Shown piece after piece: positions 1-10,869 of a DNA stretch of 64,000 nt; position 1 is the first letter of the stretch, and each line of letters starts with the position of its first letter. Source of the stretch: Guyanagaster necrorhizus (taxonomy: Eukaryota; Basidiomycota; Agaricomycetes; Agaricales; Physalacriaceae); NCBI RefSeq assembly GCF_019112545.1, contig NW_025064898.1:649993-713992 (forward strand), written 5' to 3'. The position numbers and the translations under genes were made by a program. The notes beneath the pieces were generated by a model that saw only the letters and a list, made by a program, of their open reading frames with translations, searched no databases and was not told the DNA's origin.

Positions 1-484
1 ATCAGACAAAGATAGTCCTTAGAAAGTAGAACCAAGGAGGACTACAGGTAAAACAATCAACACTCATAAAGCGAGTTTCTAAGAGTGACCCCAATGAACT
101 ACATTGAAAATGGGATCTGGCTTCAAGTTGGTTGCTTGACCTGCATGCACACATACTTCTTTCAAAAAAGCCCCGAGTATAGAGATAAAAAAAAAAGCAA
201 CAGAAAACTAAACAGCAGTTATCATGTAAGAAATAAGCAGTAAAAAGATGTGGCTCTCCAAAGATAAATTAAGAAGCACACATATGTCGTTTTACATCAA
301 ACGACGCCTTAGCCCCAACATGAAAGAACAACGCAGGGAGAAGACGCGCAGACCAAATTCGACAAGAACCTTGGTATATGCAGTTATCGGTATTGAGATC
401 CGGAGTGAAGGGTGGAGGGAGGTCATAGAAAACCGGCAGGGATGATGGGGTAAAGCTTTAAAACAAAAAGTCCGAAAACAACTA
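1..484. other. No supported gene; 3' flank of mucin gene
   Basis: I see no convincing coding region here. The segment lies downstream of the mucin stop codon, so part of it is probably that gene's 3' untranslated region. A 65-codon open frame at 248-445 has no recognisable content. Confidence 0.5.
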
Positions 485-3400
485 TCACCAGTTCATACTG
501 CTCTCTCTCAAGATTGGAGCTGAGATCGCAGAAGGCATAACTGTCCTTCGCTGCATCATCGAAGGGCTGGTTGTCCGTGCGTCGTAGCTGTCCTCAACAG
601 GACGTTCTCCCTGGAAGCCTCTGAGTGAATCCTCCGCATAGAAGAAACTTCTCCGCCTCTGCCCACCAACAGTATCTTGGTCAAACTCTCTTCCTGCTGG
701 CCGAATACCCGCCGCATCGGGCGGATCAGACAGCCTACGGTGCGCGAGCTCCCGGCGACGCTGCACAGTGCGGTAGACGAGGAAGAGAAGAACCAGAACC
801 GCGATCGCGCCCAGCGCGCTAACGACGCCAATAATAGCGTCTTGGCGGGTTGTATCTGTCGACGTGCTTCCAGAAGTAGAGCTGGAAGAGTCAGAAGATC
901 CAGAAGAATTAGGATCGGAGACGGAGAAGAGTGAAACAGCACTTTGAATTTGGGATGCGAGCTCGTGCGCTACAGGGTCGGAATCATCGGTATAGATTGA
1001 AGATGACGAGACACGGAGAAGAGACGCGAGCGTGTCAACATCAACTGAAGGGATGTACCCGGTCCACATGGTTTGCAGCAGGGCGGCGTCGGACGCATTC
1101 TGGTATCCAGATGGGATGTTGACTTGAAGACACCATGACATTACTTGATCACCTGCAAATTTATGAATATTAGCACCTGCTCAGAGAATTATAGTTGATT
1201 GATATACTCGTCAGTCCCAGTGCATTCACTAAAATGGCAGGGGTGTAAGCCAAGATTTGACTTGATGTAAGAGAGTTTTGAGTGACATAAACCCATCCTA
1301 ACGTAGCAGTCGAGAACGCGATGCTGATGAAGGTAAACCCAGTGAGATCCTCATCTCCAGTCATGCCGTTTTTAGGGAAAATCCTTGACGGGAGATTGGT
1401 AGGGAGACTAGCAGCGGTAAACGTCGTCGCGGCAGTGGTCGGAATATCCGAGATGCTGGTGGTGACCTGGTCGGGATCAGATAAGCTCTGGGAAGACGTC
1501 GTTGTGGGTTGGTTATCGATCTGGAGCGAGGACGCCGTTAACACAAAACTGAGATCTGATGGGACTTGGTATTCGGTGGTTGTCGTCACACTCACACTGA
1601 ATACAGAGGAGGTAATGGTAGCAGTCTCCGGAGTACTAGTACCGGAAGGGAATGTGATGGTCGAAGACGATAACGTTGCCGTGTTGGTGTACGTCTCACT
1701 GATAATGGAATGACTTTCGCTACCAGTAGTCGAGGCAGATACTGATTCGCTTGCACTGGCACTCGATATTAAGGAGATGGAGTCGCTGCCGCTCTGAGTG
1801 ACAGAAACACTGCTGGTAGCGGAAACACTGGCACTTTGTGTTACAGAGACGCTCTCTGACACCGTCTGTGAAGCCGAGACGCTCTCCGTAGCGGAGACAC
1901 TGCCGCTCTGAGAAGCAGACACACTCTCCGTAGCAGAGACGCTTTCGCTCTGAGAGACCGATACGCTGTCTGTAGCAGACAAAGTTGCGGATTGTGTCGC
2001 CGAAACACCATCAGTAGCGGAGACGCTCATGGTCGATGTCACTGAAACACTGTCCGTAGCAGAGACGCTTCCACTCTGAGAGAGCGATGCGCTATCCGTG
2101 ACAGACACGCTCGCGCTCTGAGTCACTGATACCGATGCACTGTCCGTGACGGAGACGCTTGTACTTTGCGTTACTGATACGTTATCGGTCGCTGATGAGC
2201 TCTGGCTCACTGACACACCATCAGTAGCAGAAACACTCCCACTCTGCGTCACCGATGCGCTGTCAGTAGAGGAAACAGTCACTGGGACAGAAACCGAGAT
2301 GGAGATGGAAATAGAATCTGTCGCTGAGGTGGAGCCACTGTCAGTGGACAAGGAGGCAATGACGGTAACAGAACTTCCATCCGACGTTGTAGACACAGGC
2401 GCATCGGTACCGCTGGAGGTGGATTCTGGAGGATTAGAAATGGTTGTACTACCACTGTCCGAAGAAGAGGTGGAAACCGGCGTATCCGAACCGCTGGAGG
2501 TCGATACCGTTACATCTGAACCGGTCATCGTTGACTGAGACGGATTGAGAATGCTTGTAATGCTACTTAGGATCCCGCCATCTGATGATGTGGAAGTTGG
2601 TGCATCTGTACCGCTGGAGGTCGAGACTGGTGCTTCTGATCCGCTTGAGGTGGACTGTGTGGGATTAAGGGTGCTGCTACTCAGTATACCCCCACCTGAA
2701 GAAGTTGATGTGGGTGCATCAGTCGAAGAAGTCGACGCAAGTGTATCACTCGCTGATGTGGAAGCCGGGGCATCAGTACTACCCGACGAGTCGTTAGCGG
2801 TGGTTGACGCAGATCCATCCGAAGAGGACGACGTGGCAGCGGATGCTTGTGTTTCGCTCGACGATGTGGAAGCTGGAGAACTGACGGTGCTACCACTGTC
2901 GGAAGATGACGTAGACGCTGGTGCATCACTCGAGGAAGTCGTCTGAGTATCAGCGGAGCCAGTGGCGCCATCAGAGGAGGATGTGGTTGCAGGGCTCGAA
3001 GTCGTGCTATCTGCAGTGGTCGAGGTCGGTGTATCCGTACTGACAGGGGTAGAACTAGAATCAGAGGTGGCGGTCGATTCCACGGATGAAGTGGTCGAGT
3101 CTCCAGTCAAGAGAGTACTGGTCAAACTGGACACGATACTGGAGATGAAACCCGCATCAGTAGAAGAGGAAGTGACGGCGGAGGTTGTGGAGAGCGTGGA
3201 TTCTGTTACGGACGCCCCGGTAAATGTCGCCGATGAATCAGTTGATGAAGTAGAGCCTGTCGAGCTCGATTCCGATGACGTGGCGGTATCTGATGGAAGG
3301 AGGTCACTGGTGTGAGTGGAGACAACACCGGAATCAGAAGACGTGGAAGATTCACCAGTAGACGCGGCCGAATCTGAGGTCGTGGAAGCAGTCTCCTGAG

Positions 3401-3936
3401 GAGTCTGGCTAGGCGTATCAGATGAGGAGGAAGACGAAGCCGATGAATCGGTCGTAGACGCCGTGGTCAGGGAAGCGGAATCAGCGGCTGATGTCGACGA
3501 CGCAGACGAATCAGTCATCGACGCTGTTGATGAAACCGTGGACGATGATGTGTCTGTTGGGGTCGCCGTGACTGCAGGCAAAATACTGAGGCCGCTGCTA
3601 CTCGACGAGGAGGCGCTGGAGCTAGCATCAAAGATGCTGCCAGTGAGATCCTGAACGATGCTGGACAGCAAACTAGAGGACGTCTGGCTCGCAGTACTGT
3701 CGGTGGAGCTGATGCCGTCGCCGTTGCTACTGCTAGAGCCTAGCGTCGGTCGAAAGGTGAGGAAATGGGCGGTGAAAGAAGGCTAGAAAGGTACCTATGC
3801 CCTGGTCTAGATTCTGCCGCTTATTCAATAGAGAGCGACGTGCATGGGATCGTTGGTAAGAGGCGTGAATAGCGTCGACATGAACAGCGAAGAGAGAGAC
3901 GAAGAGAACAAGGGAATAAATATGCAGACGGTGCAT
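485..3936 (-). CDS. MSB2: Msb2-like signalling mucin (single-pass membrane protein)
   Basis: Predicted sensor mucin acting upstream of a Cdc42/MAPK cascade at the plasma membrane. Three exons join in frame: 3936-3795, 3739-1208 and 1152-485, with 55-nt GT-AG introns at 3740-3794 and 1153-1207, giving 1113 residues. The order is: a signal peptide (about 1-22), a Lys-Arg site at 39-40, a very long Ser/Thr-rich region (about 48-800) with Ser-Val-Ser-Ala-Thr-Asp type repeats, a conserved ectodomain (about 831-970), a Ser/Thr linker, one transmembrane helix (about 997-1018) followed by Arg-rich residues, and a 95-residue cytoplasmic tail. The ectodomain motif with 'LTSSQILAYTPAILVNALGL' resembles the Hkr1/Msb2 homology region; this is family knowledge recalled without a search. 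The exon 1 ATG is chosen because only it supplies the signal peptide. It could instead be another Ser/Thr-rich wall sensor. Confidence 0.75.
1735..2300 (-). repeat. Degenerate Ser/Val/Thr tandem repeat inside the mucin
   Basis: The DNA encodes an irregular tandem series of units around Ser-Val-Ala/Thr-Asp-Ser-Val-Ser-Val-Thr-Gln-Ser, about 10-14 residues each. Such arrays are potential O-glycosylation platforms and tend to change in copy number between strains. The antisense strand is also open here, a by-product of the codon repeats. Confidence 0.7.
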
Positions 3937-4275
3937 GGAGAGGATTACGGGGTACTGTCACTGTCGCTGGACAGCAAGGGAAATAAGAGAGCCAGTGGTG
4001 AGGGCGGTAAGGGAAGGAGCGTGAGGGGCTGCACGAGCGGACGGGAAAGTGGCGTAAATGCCAAAAAGTCAAAGGACGACGCCAACCAGAAGAAAGAGCG
4101 GCGAAAAGATCAGAATGTGACATCTGTGACGCACCTCGGCTTCCAATATCATAGCAACGAAACACGAACAAATACGCTCTTCGGAACAGACCCGGATAAT
4201 GATATTTTTATGTTTCTCAAAATAATAAAATAAATGGCAGACACTCATATTGGGTCCTATTGCATACAGAACTAC
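3937..4275. promoter_or_regulatory. Short intergenic region: mucin promoter and L23a 3' end
   Basis: This 339-bp gap separates the mucin start codon from the stop codon of the upstream minus-strand ribosomal gene, so it must hold the mucin promoter and the L23a 3' untranslated region. A plus-strand open frame across it (3844-4233) overlaps mucin exon 1 on the opposite strand and has no recognisable domain. Confidence 0.5.
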
Positions 4276-4953
4276 TTAGATGAATCCAATCTAATATCAA
4301 TACTCGGTCAGTCTTCGGGCCTTCAGACCGCAAAGAGTACTCCACTTGCCTTGTTGGCGACGTCCAGAGCATCATGGTCAGGTGTCAAGCGAACATATGC
4401 CTTCTTCTTGCCATCCGGTCTGTCCAGCCATCAGAGCAGCCCAATTAAAATTTTCACAGGGCCACCTACCGGATAAGGGTGTTTACCTTGGCCGCCTGCA
4501 CATCATACAGCTTCTTCACCGCATCTTTGATCTGCCGCTTGTTCGACTTGATGTCGACAATGAACACCAGCGTGTTGTGCTCCTCAATCTTCTTCATTGC
4601 TGATTCAGTGTTCAGAGGTCTGTCAAAAAAGTCAGGTCATATGCAAGCAATTGTAGCATGCAATCTTACGAGACGATAGTGCGGAACTGATCCATCCTTG
4701 GTGTGTGTGGAATGGATTTACGCGGGTATTTGGGGTTACGGGCCAATCGGAGCGTCTTGGGGCGGTGGAACGACACTGACAACCGCGTCTTGCGTGAAGA
4801 GTGAGAGTGAGAACCCTGGAGCGCTGCCTTTTTGGCCGCCTTGGCCTTAACGTCTTTTGAAGTCTTGGCTGCACAACGCCTTAGATCATGTAGAAATCGA
4901 GCTAATGGCTACACACCTGCGGCCTTACCCTTCGTAGCTTTTGTTGCGGCCAT
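4276..4953 (-). CDS. RPL25: 60S ribosomal protein uL23 (L23a/L25)
   Basis: Large-subunit protein that binds 25S rRNA near the polypeptide exit tunnel and helps dock SRP and chaperones. Five exons join in frame: 4953-4917, 4868-4670, 4619-4470, 4419-4350 and 4290-4276. Introns are 4869-4916, 4620-4669, 4420-4469 and 4291-4349. The product has 156 residues, the usual eukaryotic length, with a Lys/Ala-rich N-terminal extension and the conserved core including '[20 protein letters not shown]', '[20 protein letters not shown]' and '[19 protein letters not shown]'. The last intron begins GCAAGT instead of GTAAGT, and the last exon encodes only four residues plus the stop. Reading through that intron instead would add nine unrelated residues before a TGA. 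Confidence 0.93.
4291..4349 (-). other. GC-AG intron in the L23a gene
   Basis: The donor reads AAG|GCAAGT and the acceptor ATATTAG, giving a 59-nt intron. Splicing restores the conserved uL23 C-terminus Asn-Lys-Ile-Gly-Phe-Ile. AAG|GCAAGT is the known strong consensus of the minor GC-AG donor class. Confidence 0.85.
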
Positions 4954-5486
4954 AGGGAATATCTGCAAAGCCACGGGTCAGCATCTACCACAGCAAACTT
5001 AGCGCAAGGGGCAAGTTGAATGAAATTTTTGGCAGCGTCATCCAACCAGACTGTGAGCCATCCATCCAAAATACCATCCCGACAGGTCTCATTCTTGGCT
5101 CATACGCTCGACCTTGCCTCTAACGCGCAAACAGAGAAAACAGGGAGTCTAACCTTGAGGTGCCGATGGATGGGGCGTTGGGAAAGTCAAGGAAGGGCCT
5201 ATGCGTTCGCTGACTGTGAGAAAGTTGCCGTGATTGCCTATTTGGGACGCCTCGTTCCGGATTTCCAGGACTGAGTCCACTTGTTCCTTCATTTCCTTCT
5301 CGTAACCTGCTTTTGCTCCAAAATATTGCATAGTATTCTATCTTGAGTACCTCTCTAGGCTCTTTCGGCGAACACTTAGTGATCTTCTAGCACGATTATA
5401 CATCGCCAAACGGCATTTTTTTACGGGAGACCCATTCCGCAGTAGCTTCAGAATCACTCAAAGGATTTGACCTAGGAATACATGTA
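4954..5486. other. Upstream region of L23a; no firm gene
   Basis: This is the 5' flank of L23a. A TTTGCAG just before its start codon could be the acceptor of an intron in the 5' untranslated region. Two short open frames (5020-5274 plus, 5331-5149 minus) overlap on opposite strands and match nothing I know. The minus one has a charged, helix-prone N-terminus, so a small hypothetical gene cannot be excluded. Confidence 0.4.
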
Positions 5487-5990
5487 TCAATTTTTTACAA
5501 TACTGAAAGCAGCATTCATGTTCTTCGCTGGCATTGGTGCAACAGCCATCCTAATTCCAGACATGCGGAATGGAAATGTCAATGCCTGTGCTGCGAGCAA
5601 AGGATCACTTCGATACTGATGCATGATGCTTCGCGTAATGGCTGAGACCACCTGATGGAGCTTTATGAGAGAAAGCAGCAACTGAGTGACCTGAGCAATG
5701 GACTCGAAACCCTCAGCACGCCGGGATGCAGGAGTCTGCCAAGTCTGATGATAGTTCTCTGTACATACGGTGCCAATAAAACTCGGAAGACTATCCTTGG
5801 AGATAATATCATTTGAGAAGGGCGCCGCTGCACCACAAGAAAAATATCCGGGACGTATGCCCAGATTTTGTTCGGCCTGCGCAAGCTCTCACTGGCAGAG
5901 TTCTTTACCAGAGTCCAACCAATCAGTGTCCAGAAAGATGTCAGGTAATCGGTGCCGGCGCAAGCCGGAGCAAGCGGGATAAATCCGTTG
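5487..5990 (-). pseudogene. Broken ORF or gene fragment of unknown function
   Basis: On the minus strand about 165 codons read continuously from about 5980 down to a TGA at 5487, interrupted once by a TGA near 5892. After that stop, 134 codons are open with plausible protein-like composition, but there is no early ATG. A CGA-to-TGA change would explain the internal stop. Alternatively the stop lies in an intron, but the only obvious donor and acceptor are just 32 nt apart, which is too short. I recognise no domain. It overlaps the likely promoter of the MPP gene, which argues for a relic. Confidence 0.35.
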
Positions 5991-6050
5991 ACGCCCGGAG
6001 CAGCTTACACCTCTTTTCAACCTCGCTGGTCGTCGTCGGCGTTATCCATC

Positions 6051-7614
6051 ATGCTTTCTCGCTTCGTTCGAAGCGCTATTCGCGCTCCTGTATGAGGTTT
6101 TCTGTGTTATGTTTTATATTTACCATTATATTATGTAGCGACCATATAGAAGGGCGTTTGCAACAGTTCACAACGTCGGGCCCCAGACAGAAATCACGAC
6201 TCTCTCGAACGGTCTTACTGTCGCGACTGAATCCCAGCCTCATGCCCAGACAGCAACCGTTGGGGTGTGGATTGACGCCGGTTCCAGGGCGGAAACCGAC
6301 AAGACGAACGGTACCGCTCACTTCCTTGAGCATATGGCTTTCAAGGGAACTGGTCGACGGACCCAACACTCGCTCGAAGTAGAGGTCGAAAACATCGGCG
6401 CTCATCTTAATGCCTATACCTCCCGCGAGCAGACCGTTTACTACGCCAAAAGTTTCAGCAAGGACGTTCCTGTGGCCATGGACATCATCAGCGACATTTT
6501 GCAAAACTCGAAGCTCGAGAACTCGGCCATTGAGAGGGAGCGCGGTGTTATTCTTAGGGAACAGGAAGAGGTTGACAAGCAGCTTGAAGAGGTTGTCTTT
6601 GACCACCTTCACTCTGTCGCCTTCCAAGGTCAGCCAGGTATCCTATTCGTCATTGCAAACCGTTGATTTTTTTTTTCTCTACAGGTCAGTCTCTCGGCCG
6701 CACAATTCTCGGTCCCAAGAGCAACATCCTTTCCATCAATCGCGATGACCTCTCCTCCTACATAAAGACCAACTACACCGCCGACCGCATGGTCCTTGTT
6801 GGCACAGGAGGCATTGAACATGAAGCCCTTGTTAAGCTCGCCGAGAAGCACTTCACCACTCTTCCTGTGTCTTCGAACCCCATACCCCTTGGCCGTCTCT
6901 CACACCCTAAGCCTACATTTGTAGGCTCTGAAGTACGGGTTCGTGATGATGCCATTCCCACTGCTAACATTGCCATCGCCGTTGAGGGCGTCGGCTGGAG
7001 CTCACCTGACTACTTCCCCATGATGGTCATGCAGTCCATCTTCGGCAACTGGGATCGCAGCCTTGGCGCTTCTAACCTCCTTTCCTCTCGTCTCTCTCAC
7101 ATTCTTTCCAGCAACAACCTTGCCAACTCTTTCCTTTCCTTCTCGACTTCTTATTCGGATACCGGCTTGTGGGGAATCTACCTTGTATCCGAGAACCTGA
7201 TGAACTTGGATGACCTCCTGCACAACACGTTGAAGGAATGGACGAGAATGAGCATTTCTCCTGAGGAGGTCGAAGTTGAACGCGCAAAGAGTCAGCTCAA
7301 GGCTGGCTTGTTGTTGAGTTTGGATGGCACGACCGCAGTTGCTGAGGATATTGGCCGACAGCTTGTCACCAGTGGAAGAAGGATGTCGCCTCAGCAAATC
7401 GAGAACGCCGTCGATGTCGTCTCTGTTGCTGATATTAAACGGGTCGCACAAAAGTATCTATGGGATAAAGATGTAAGTGTCATGCACGGCACTATCTGTT
7501 TGTCTGCATACTGATGTTGCCATGCTTTAGTTCGCTTTGGCTGCTCTGGGAAGTATTGAGGGACTGTTCGATTACAACCGCATCCGTTCAGACATGTCTT
7601 CCATGATCTATTAG
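6051..7614 (+). CDS. MAS1: Mitochondrial processing peptidase beta subunit
   Basis: Zinc metallopeptidase (M16 family) that, with the alpha subunit, removes presequences from proteins imported into the mitochondrial matrix. Exons are 6051-6089, 6139-6628, 6685-7472 and 7531-7614, encoding 466 residues, which fits the family. The first exon encodes 13 residues rich in Arg and hydrophobics ([13 protein letters not shown]), a typical presequence, which supports this start. The inverted zinc motif HFLEH is at residues 74-78 and the third ligand Glu is at 154, exactly 76 residues later. The substrate-binding and C-terminal inactive-like domain follows. Intron 2 has two usable donors, at 6629 and 6638; the first gives the family-like GQSLGRT join. 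Confidence 0.95.
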
Positions 7615-7909
7615 AAAATAGCATTGTTTAATAAATTCATTGCGAACTGTTATGATTTTATATGATTTTATTGTACATGCGGGATGAAATATTGGTGTGG
7701 CGTGGGAAATATTCCACGCTGCCCTTTTTTTTGAAGGGCTTGTTGTGGTGTATGTGACACGCTCTGCACTCTCCCGTCACTGCCCGTCACGAACTTGTCA
7801 CTGTAGGCCGGCCAACGAGCACGTCCCGGTCACACCAGGATCACAGCGCATCCAGGACGGTACCACTGCCGTACCAGGAGAAATACACAGAATTTGCTGC
7901 CAGTTCACC
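7615..7909. other. Intergenic: MPP 3' end and next gene's 5' region
   Basis: AT-rich sequence after the MPP stop (AATAAATTCATTG at about 7630, TTGTACATG at about 7671) fits a fungal 3' untranslated region. The remainder is GC-richer and probably holds the promoter and leader of the next gene. An in-frame extension of the next ORF reaches back to 7697 but lacks protein-like composition. Confidence 0.5.
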
Positions 7910-8967
7910 ATGATGGAAGCAGTGCCACCAGCCACTCCTCTTTCCAACAGCTCCAGACGACGGGCGAGAGAAAATGAAACACCCAGCCAGAGAGTGAAGC
8001 GAGAAAAGGCTGCTGAGCGTCAGCGACGGAAACGCGAGCGAGATAGGGCAATAGGCCTAGGTCTCGTCGTTCTTCACCAGCAGCAACCATCCGCATCTCA
8101 ACCTGCAGCAGCCCAGCAATCCCAATCCCAACCAGCACCAGCACCAGAGTTCGTCACCCACGAGATGACCGCCGACGAAATTGCTCGTCGCGATCGCGTT
8201 CGCGCTGCAGCTAGAGAACGCCAACGAAAGCACCGTCAGCTTGTCAAACAACGCAAACTGCGCGAGCTCGGCTTGGACATGGGCAACGAGCTCCTTCAGG
8301 GCATGGATGAAGTCCAATACCGCGTGGAAGAGGAACAGTATCAGCAGGTGCTCGGCGAGCTTTCGCAACAACAACCTGCATTGGCGCCGCATGAACCTCC
8401 ATTCCCGAACGGCCAGCAACACGGTGGCCAGACGTTTGCCACCACCCTTCTTCTGTCTTTCTCCTGCGCGCCATTGCTTAAGCAACATCTGCTACGGACT
8501 CTCAATATGTCGAACGAGGAGCTCGCGTCATTTGAACCTATCATTGCCGACGCGTGGGATCAGTGGAATCACCAGGTACGTGCATTTTCTTTACATGCAG
8601 GCGCGCAATGACCTTTTTTGGTTTGGCAGCGTCAGTTACACTACGAGCAGCAGGCAGCAGCGGCAGCCAACGGTGGACCTCCCCCTCCACCCGCATTTAC
8701 CGTCGATATTGAGCATAACACCTCTGTCTACCAGCAGCCTCCACCGCCGGCGGATCCAACTAATGAGTTCCGAGCACGGTTCCATCGTTCTCTCATTGCA
8801 CCGTCCCCGTTTCAGACATCATCACAACCACCCAGCACTCCTGCATCTGGATCCGTTCCAGATCAGATCGACCCGCATCTCGCCGCGCCTGGCACCAAAG
8901 GTAAAGTATTCGTTTTGTCTTTGTCAAGACATGCTGCTAATAGTAGTTATTGACAGAAGAGAGTTGA
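7910..8967 (+). CDS. Hypothetical basic, Gln/Ala/Pro-rich protein
   Basis: Three exons join in frame: 7910-8575, 8630-8900 and 8957-8967, with GT-AG introns 8576-8629 and 8901-8956. The second intron has a TGCTAAT branch-like site. The product has 315 residues. Two strongly basic, helix-prone tracts (about residues 15-47 and 89-120) flank a Gln/Ala/Pro linker; the first contains 'KREKAAERQRRKRERDRA', reminiscent of bZIP basic regions but without a clear leucine zipper. The middle holds a Gln/Glu-rich helix, and the C-terminal third is Pro-rich. I chose the ATG at 7910 because residues upstream of it look like untranslated sequence. A nuclear, nucleic-acid-binding role is a guess from composition. 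It is the last host gene before the transposon island. Confidence 0.7.
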
Positions 8968-9769
8968 GTATATTTACATTTCTCTGTTAAATGAATGGAC
9001 ATGGTTGCGTTATTCATACGTGTATATCTTAATTTTTCTTCAATCCATTCTGTAAACCATGGTTGACAACATCTTGTACTTTTTTTGAGAAACTTAAAAG
9101 AATAGAGGTAGCAAGCTTTAATGCTTGCTCCTCCTCTGTTAGAATCATGGGGCTGTACTCAAATAAAGTCAGTGATAAAACTGGGTTGCATCTCTCAAAG
9201 TTGTTCCTCACATTGAGTTTGAGCCAGACCAAGCTAGTGGATGCAGTAGTTGCACCTTTATATTTTGTACACCTCTCATATCATTAATACTGATGGTCAC
9301 AGCCTTCATATAGTCTCTCCATTGAAGTTTTCACTTTCTCCTCATTCTGCAGGACTTGGTTTTCATGTTTCCTGTCATCTTCTCAATAATCCTTCTCTTC
9401 TGAACTCACCATGTCTGGTTCTGTTATAGAATGACACAGTACTTCACCAAGTAGTGTTAGTTTATATAAGCTGTAGACAAAATTCCTGGGCTGATGGTCA
9501 ATTTCCCTTCAAGCATTGGACCATCATCTCAATATTTCACTCACACTGTGTTCCATACCTGCAACAAGTTATAGGCCCCATGCATGCTCTAAGGTACTCT
9601 TTGTGATTTTATGTGTCTTGCTCATGCCTTCAAAAGGCACCATCAGTTTTTTCTCTATCACTCACCACCATTGAAACATTATCAGATTAATCACATACAC
9701 TATGTTATTCTTCCACTTAATTTTAAGAACCTGAATGCTTCCAATTAAAATGAGTGGAAAAAAAACATG
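8968..9769. other. CpG-poor repeat debris, unidentified
   Basis: CpG dinucleotides nearly vanish at about 9030, marking entry into decayed repeat DNA. A 67-codon minus frame (9232-9029) has protein-like composition, but I cannot assign it. The rest contains frequent stops in all frames. Confidence 0.5.
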
Positions 9770-10600
9770 TCAGCCCTGCTCAAAACCCATCATCAGTATC
9801 TCATCACAATAGGAAAAGACTTTAAACCAGAGTTTGTCAATCCAGATCATCTGACATACCAGGAGAGAATGAAATGAAAGAAGTGGAAGAAGACTGTTAT
9901 GATTTTTTCTTATTTTCTCTCTCTTTAATGGAATTAACCCCTATCCATGCTTAGTCAGAGTGCCTAGACCAGTGCTAGGGACTATGGGATTGGCTTAGTC
10001 ATCACAACAAGCCCAATTGACCATTGTCTTTTGATGCAACAGTGCTGCCTGATGATGCCCAATGACACTATTGTAGATGGTAGTGACACTCAAGAACAAT
10101 GAGCATAATTGCCAGCACAAACATAATAAGTAGGGGTATTTATAGGAGTATCACAACATGTATATAAGTAGGATAGCTCTTGCTGGTATAACCCCAGCTT
10201 CAAGCTAAAGTTTATTCATACCATTCTACTCTTGAGTCAATCACTAAGGCTTTGTTGCATCATAATCTATACTCATATCAGTGGACTCTGATGTTTTCAC
10301 TTGAAGTGCAAAGTGATATCAGTTTATCATGTGTTTAAAATCACATGCAGCTTGGGTCTAACAAAGACAGAGGTGTTAGCCACTGATATGAGCTACCTCT
10401 GCCTTAATAAACCACAGAAGGCACACATAAAGAAGTATCTTGATGATATGAAATAGATACAGGACACTCTAAAGGCAATTCATTAGCAGCAGAAGCTAGC
10501 AACTTGATCTGTGATCTATAACAGCTTTTTCGATCACAAGAAAGAGACAGATATGCTATCTAAGAAAATGACACATGTTTGTTTATGGAATCTAGTAGTA
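9770..10600 (+). pseudogene. Unidentified coding relic interrupted by a solo LTR
   Basis: A plus-strand frame reads up to 9894 and resumes after the solo LTR at 10364, in frame once one copy of the 5-bp duplication is removed. It runs to about 10570 with Lys/Tyr-rich, protein-like composition. Every internal stop is TGA or TAG, as expected from decayed CGA/CAG codons. I do not recognise the family; a transposon gene is likely given the setting. Confidence 0.4.
9895..10363 (+). mobile_element. Solo LTR of Gypsy family A with perfect TSD
   Basis: A 469-bp LTR begins TGTTATGATT and ends GGTCTAACA. It is flanked by AAGAC at both 9890-9894 and 10364-10368. It contains the family TATA box region (TATATAAG) followed by CAGCTTCAAGCTAAAG, the decayed form of the young element's predicted transcript start. 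No internal sequence is present, as expected after LTR-LTR recombination. Confidence 0.9.
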
Positions 10601-10869
10601 TACACTAATATCTATATGTAGTAGACTATAATATGCATGCTACAGATCTCTGCTTCACAAACCAACTTAAAAGAGTTTTCATGTAATGAAGAAATACTGA
10701 ACATTTTCCTTTCTTCAAGTTTATTATACTCTACCTGAGAATCCTATGATACTAACTCTAATTTTATTTTCTTATTTCAAACTATATTTTATTTATTATT
10801 TTATTTCTAACTCAGAATCTATAAAGTAGTAAAGAGACTACTCATCAGGCTCTATTGCACTCTGACTCA

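Noticed and set aside
1321..3654. Several plus-strand open frames of 63-133 codons
   Set aside because: They are antisense to the Ser/Thr-rich mucin; its repeated codons keep the opposite strand open. They lack domains and splice logic.
3844..4233. 129-codon plus frame as a gene
   Set aside because: It overlaps mucin exon 1 antisense, lies in the short promoter gap and has low-complexity charged composition.
7697..7909. N-terminal extension of the basic protein
   Set aside because: It is open by chance upstream of the ATG at 7910, with composition unlike the rest of the protein and no conserved features.
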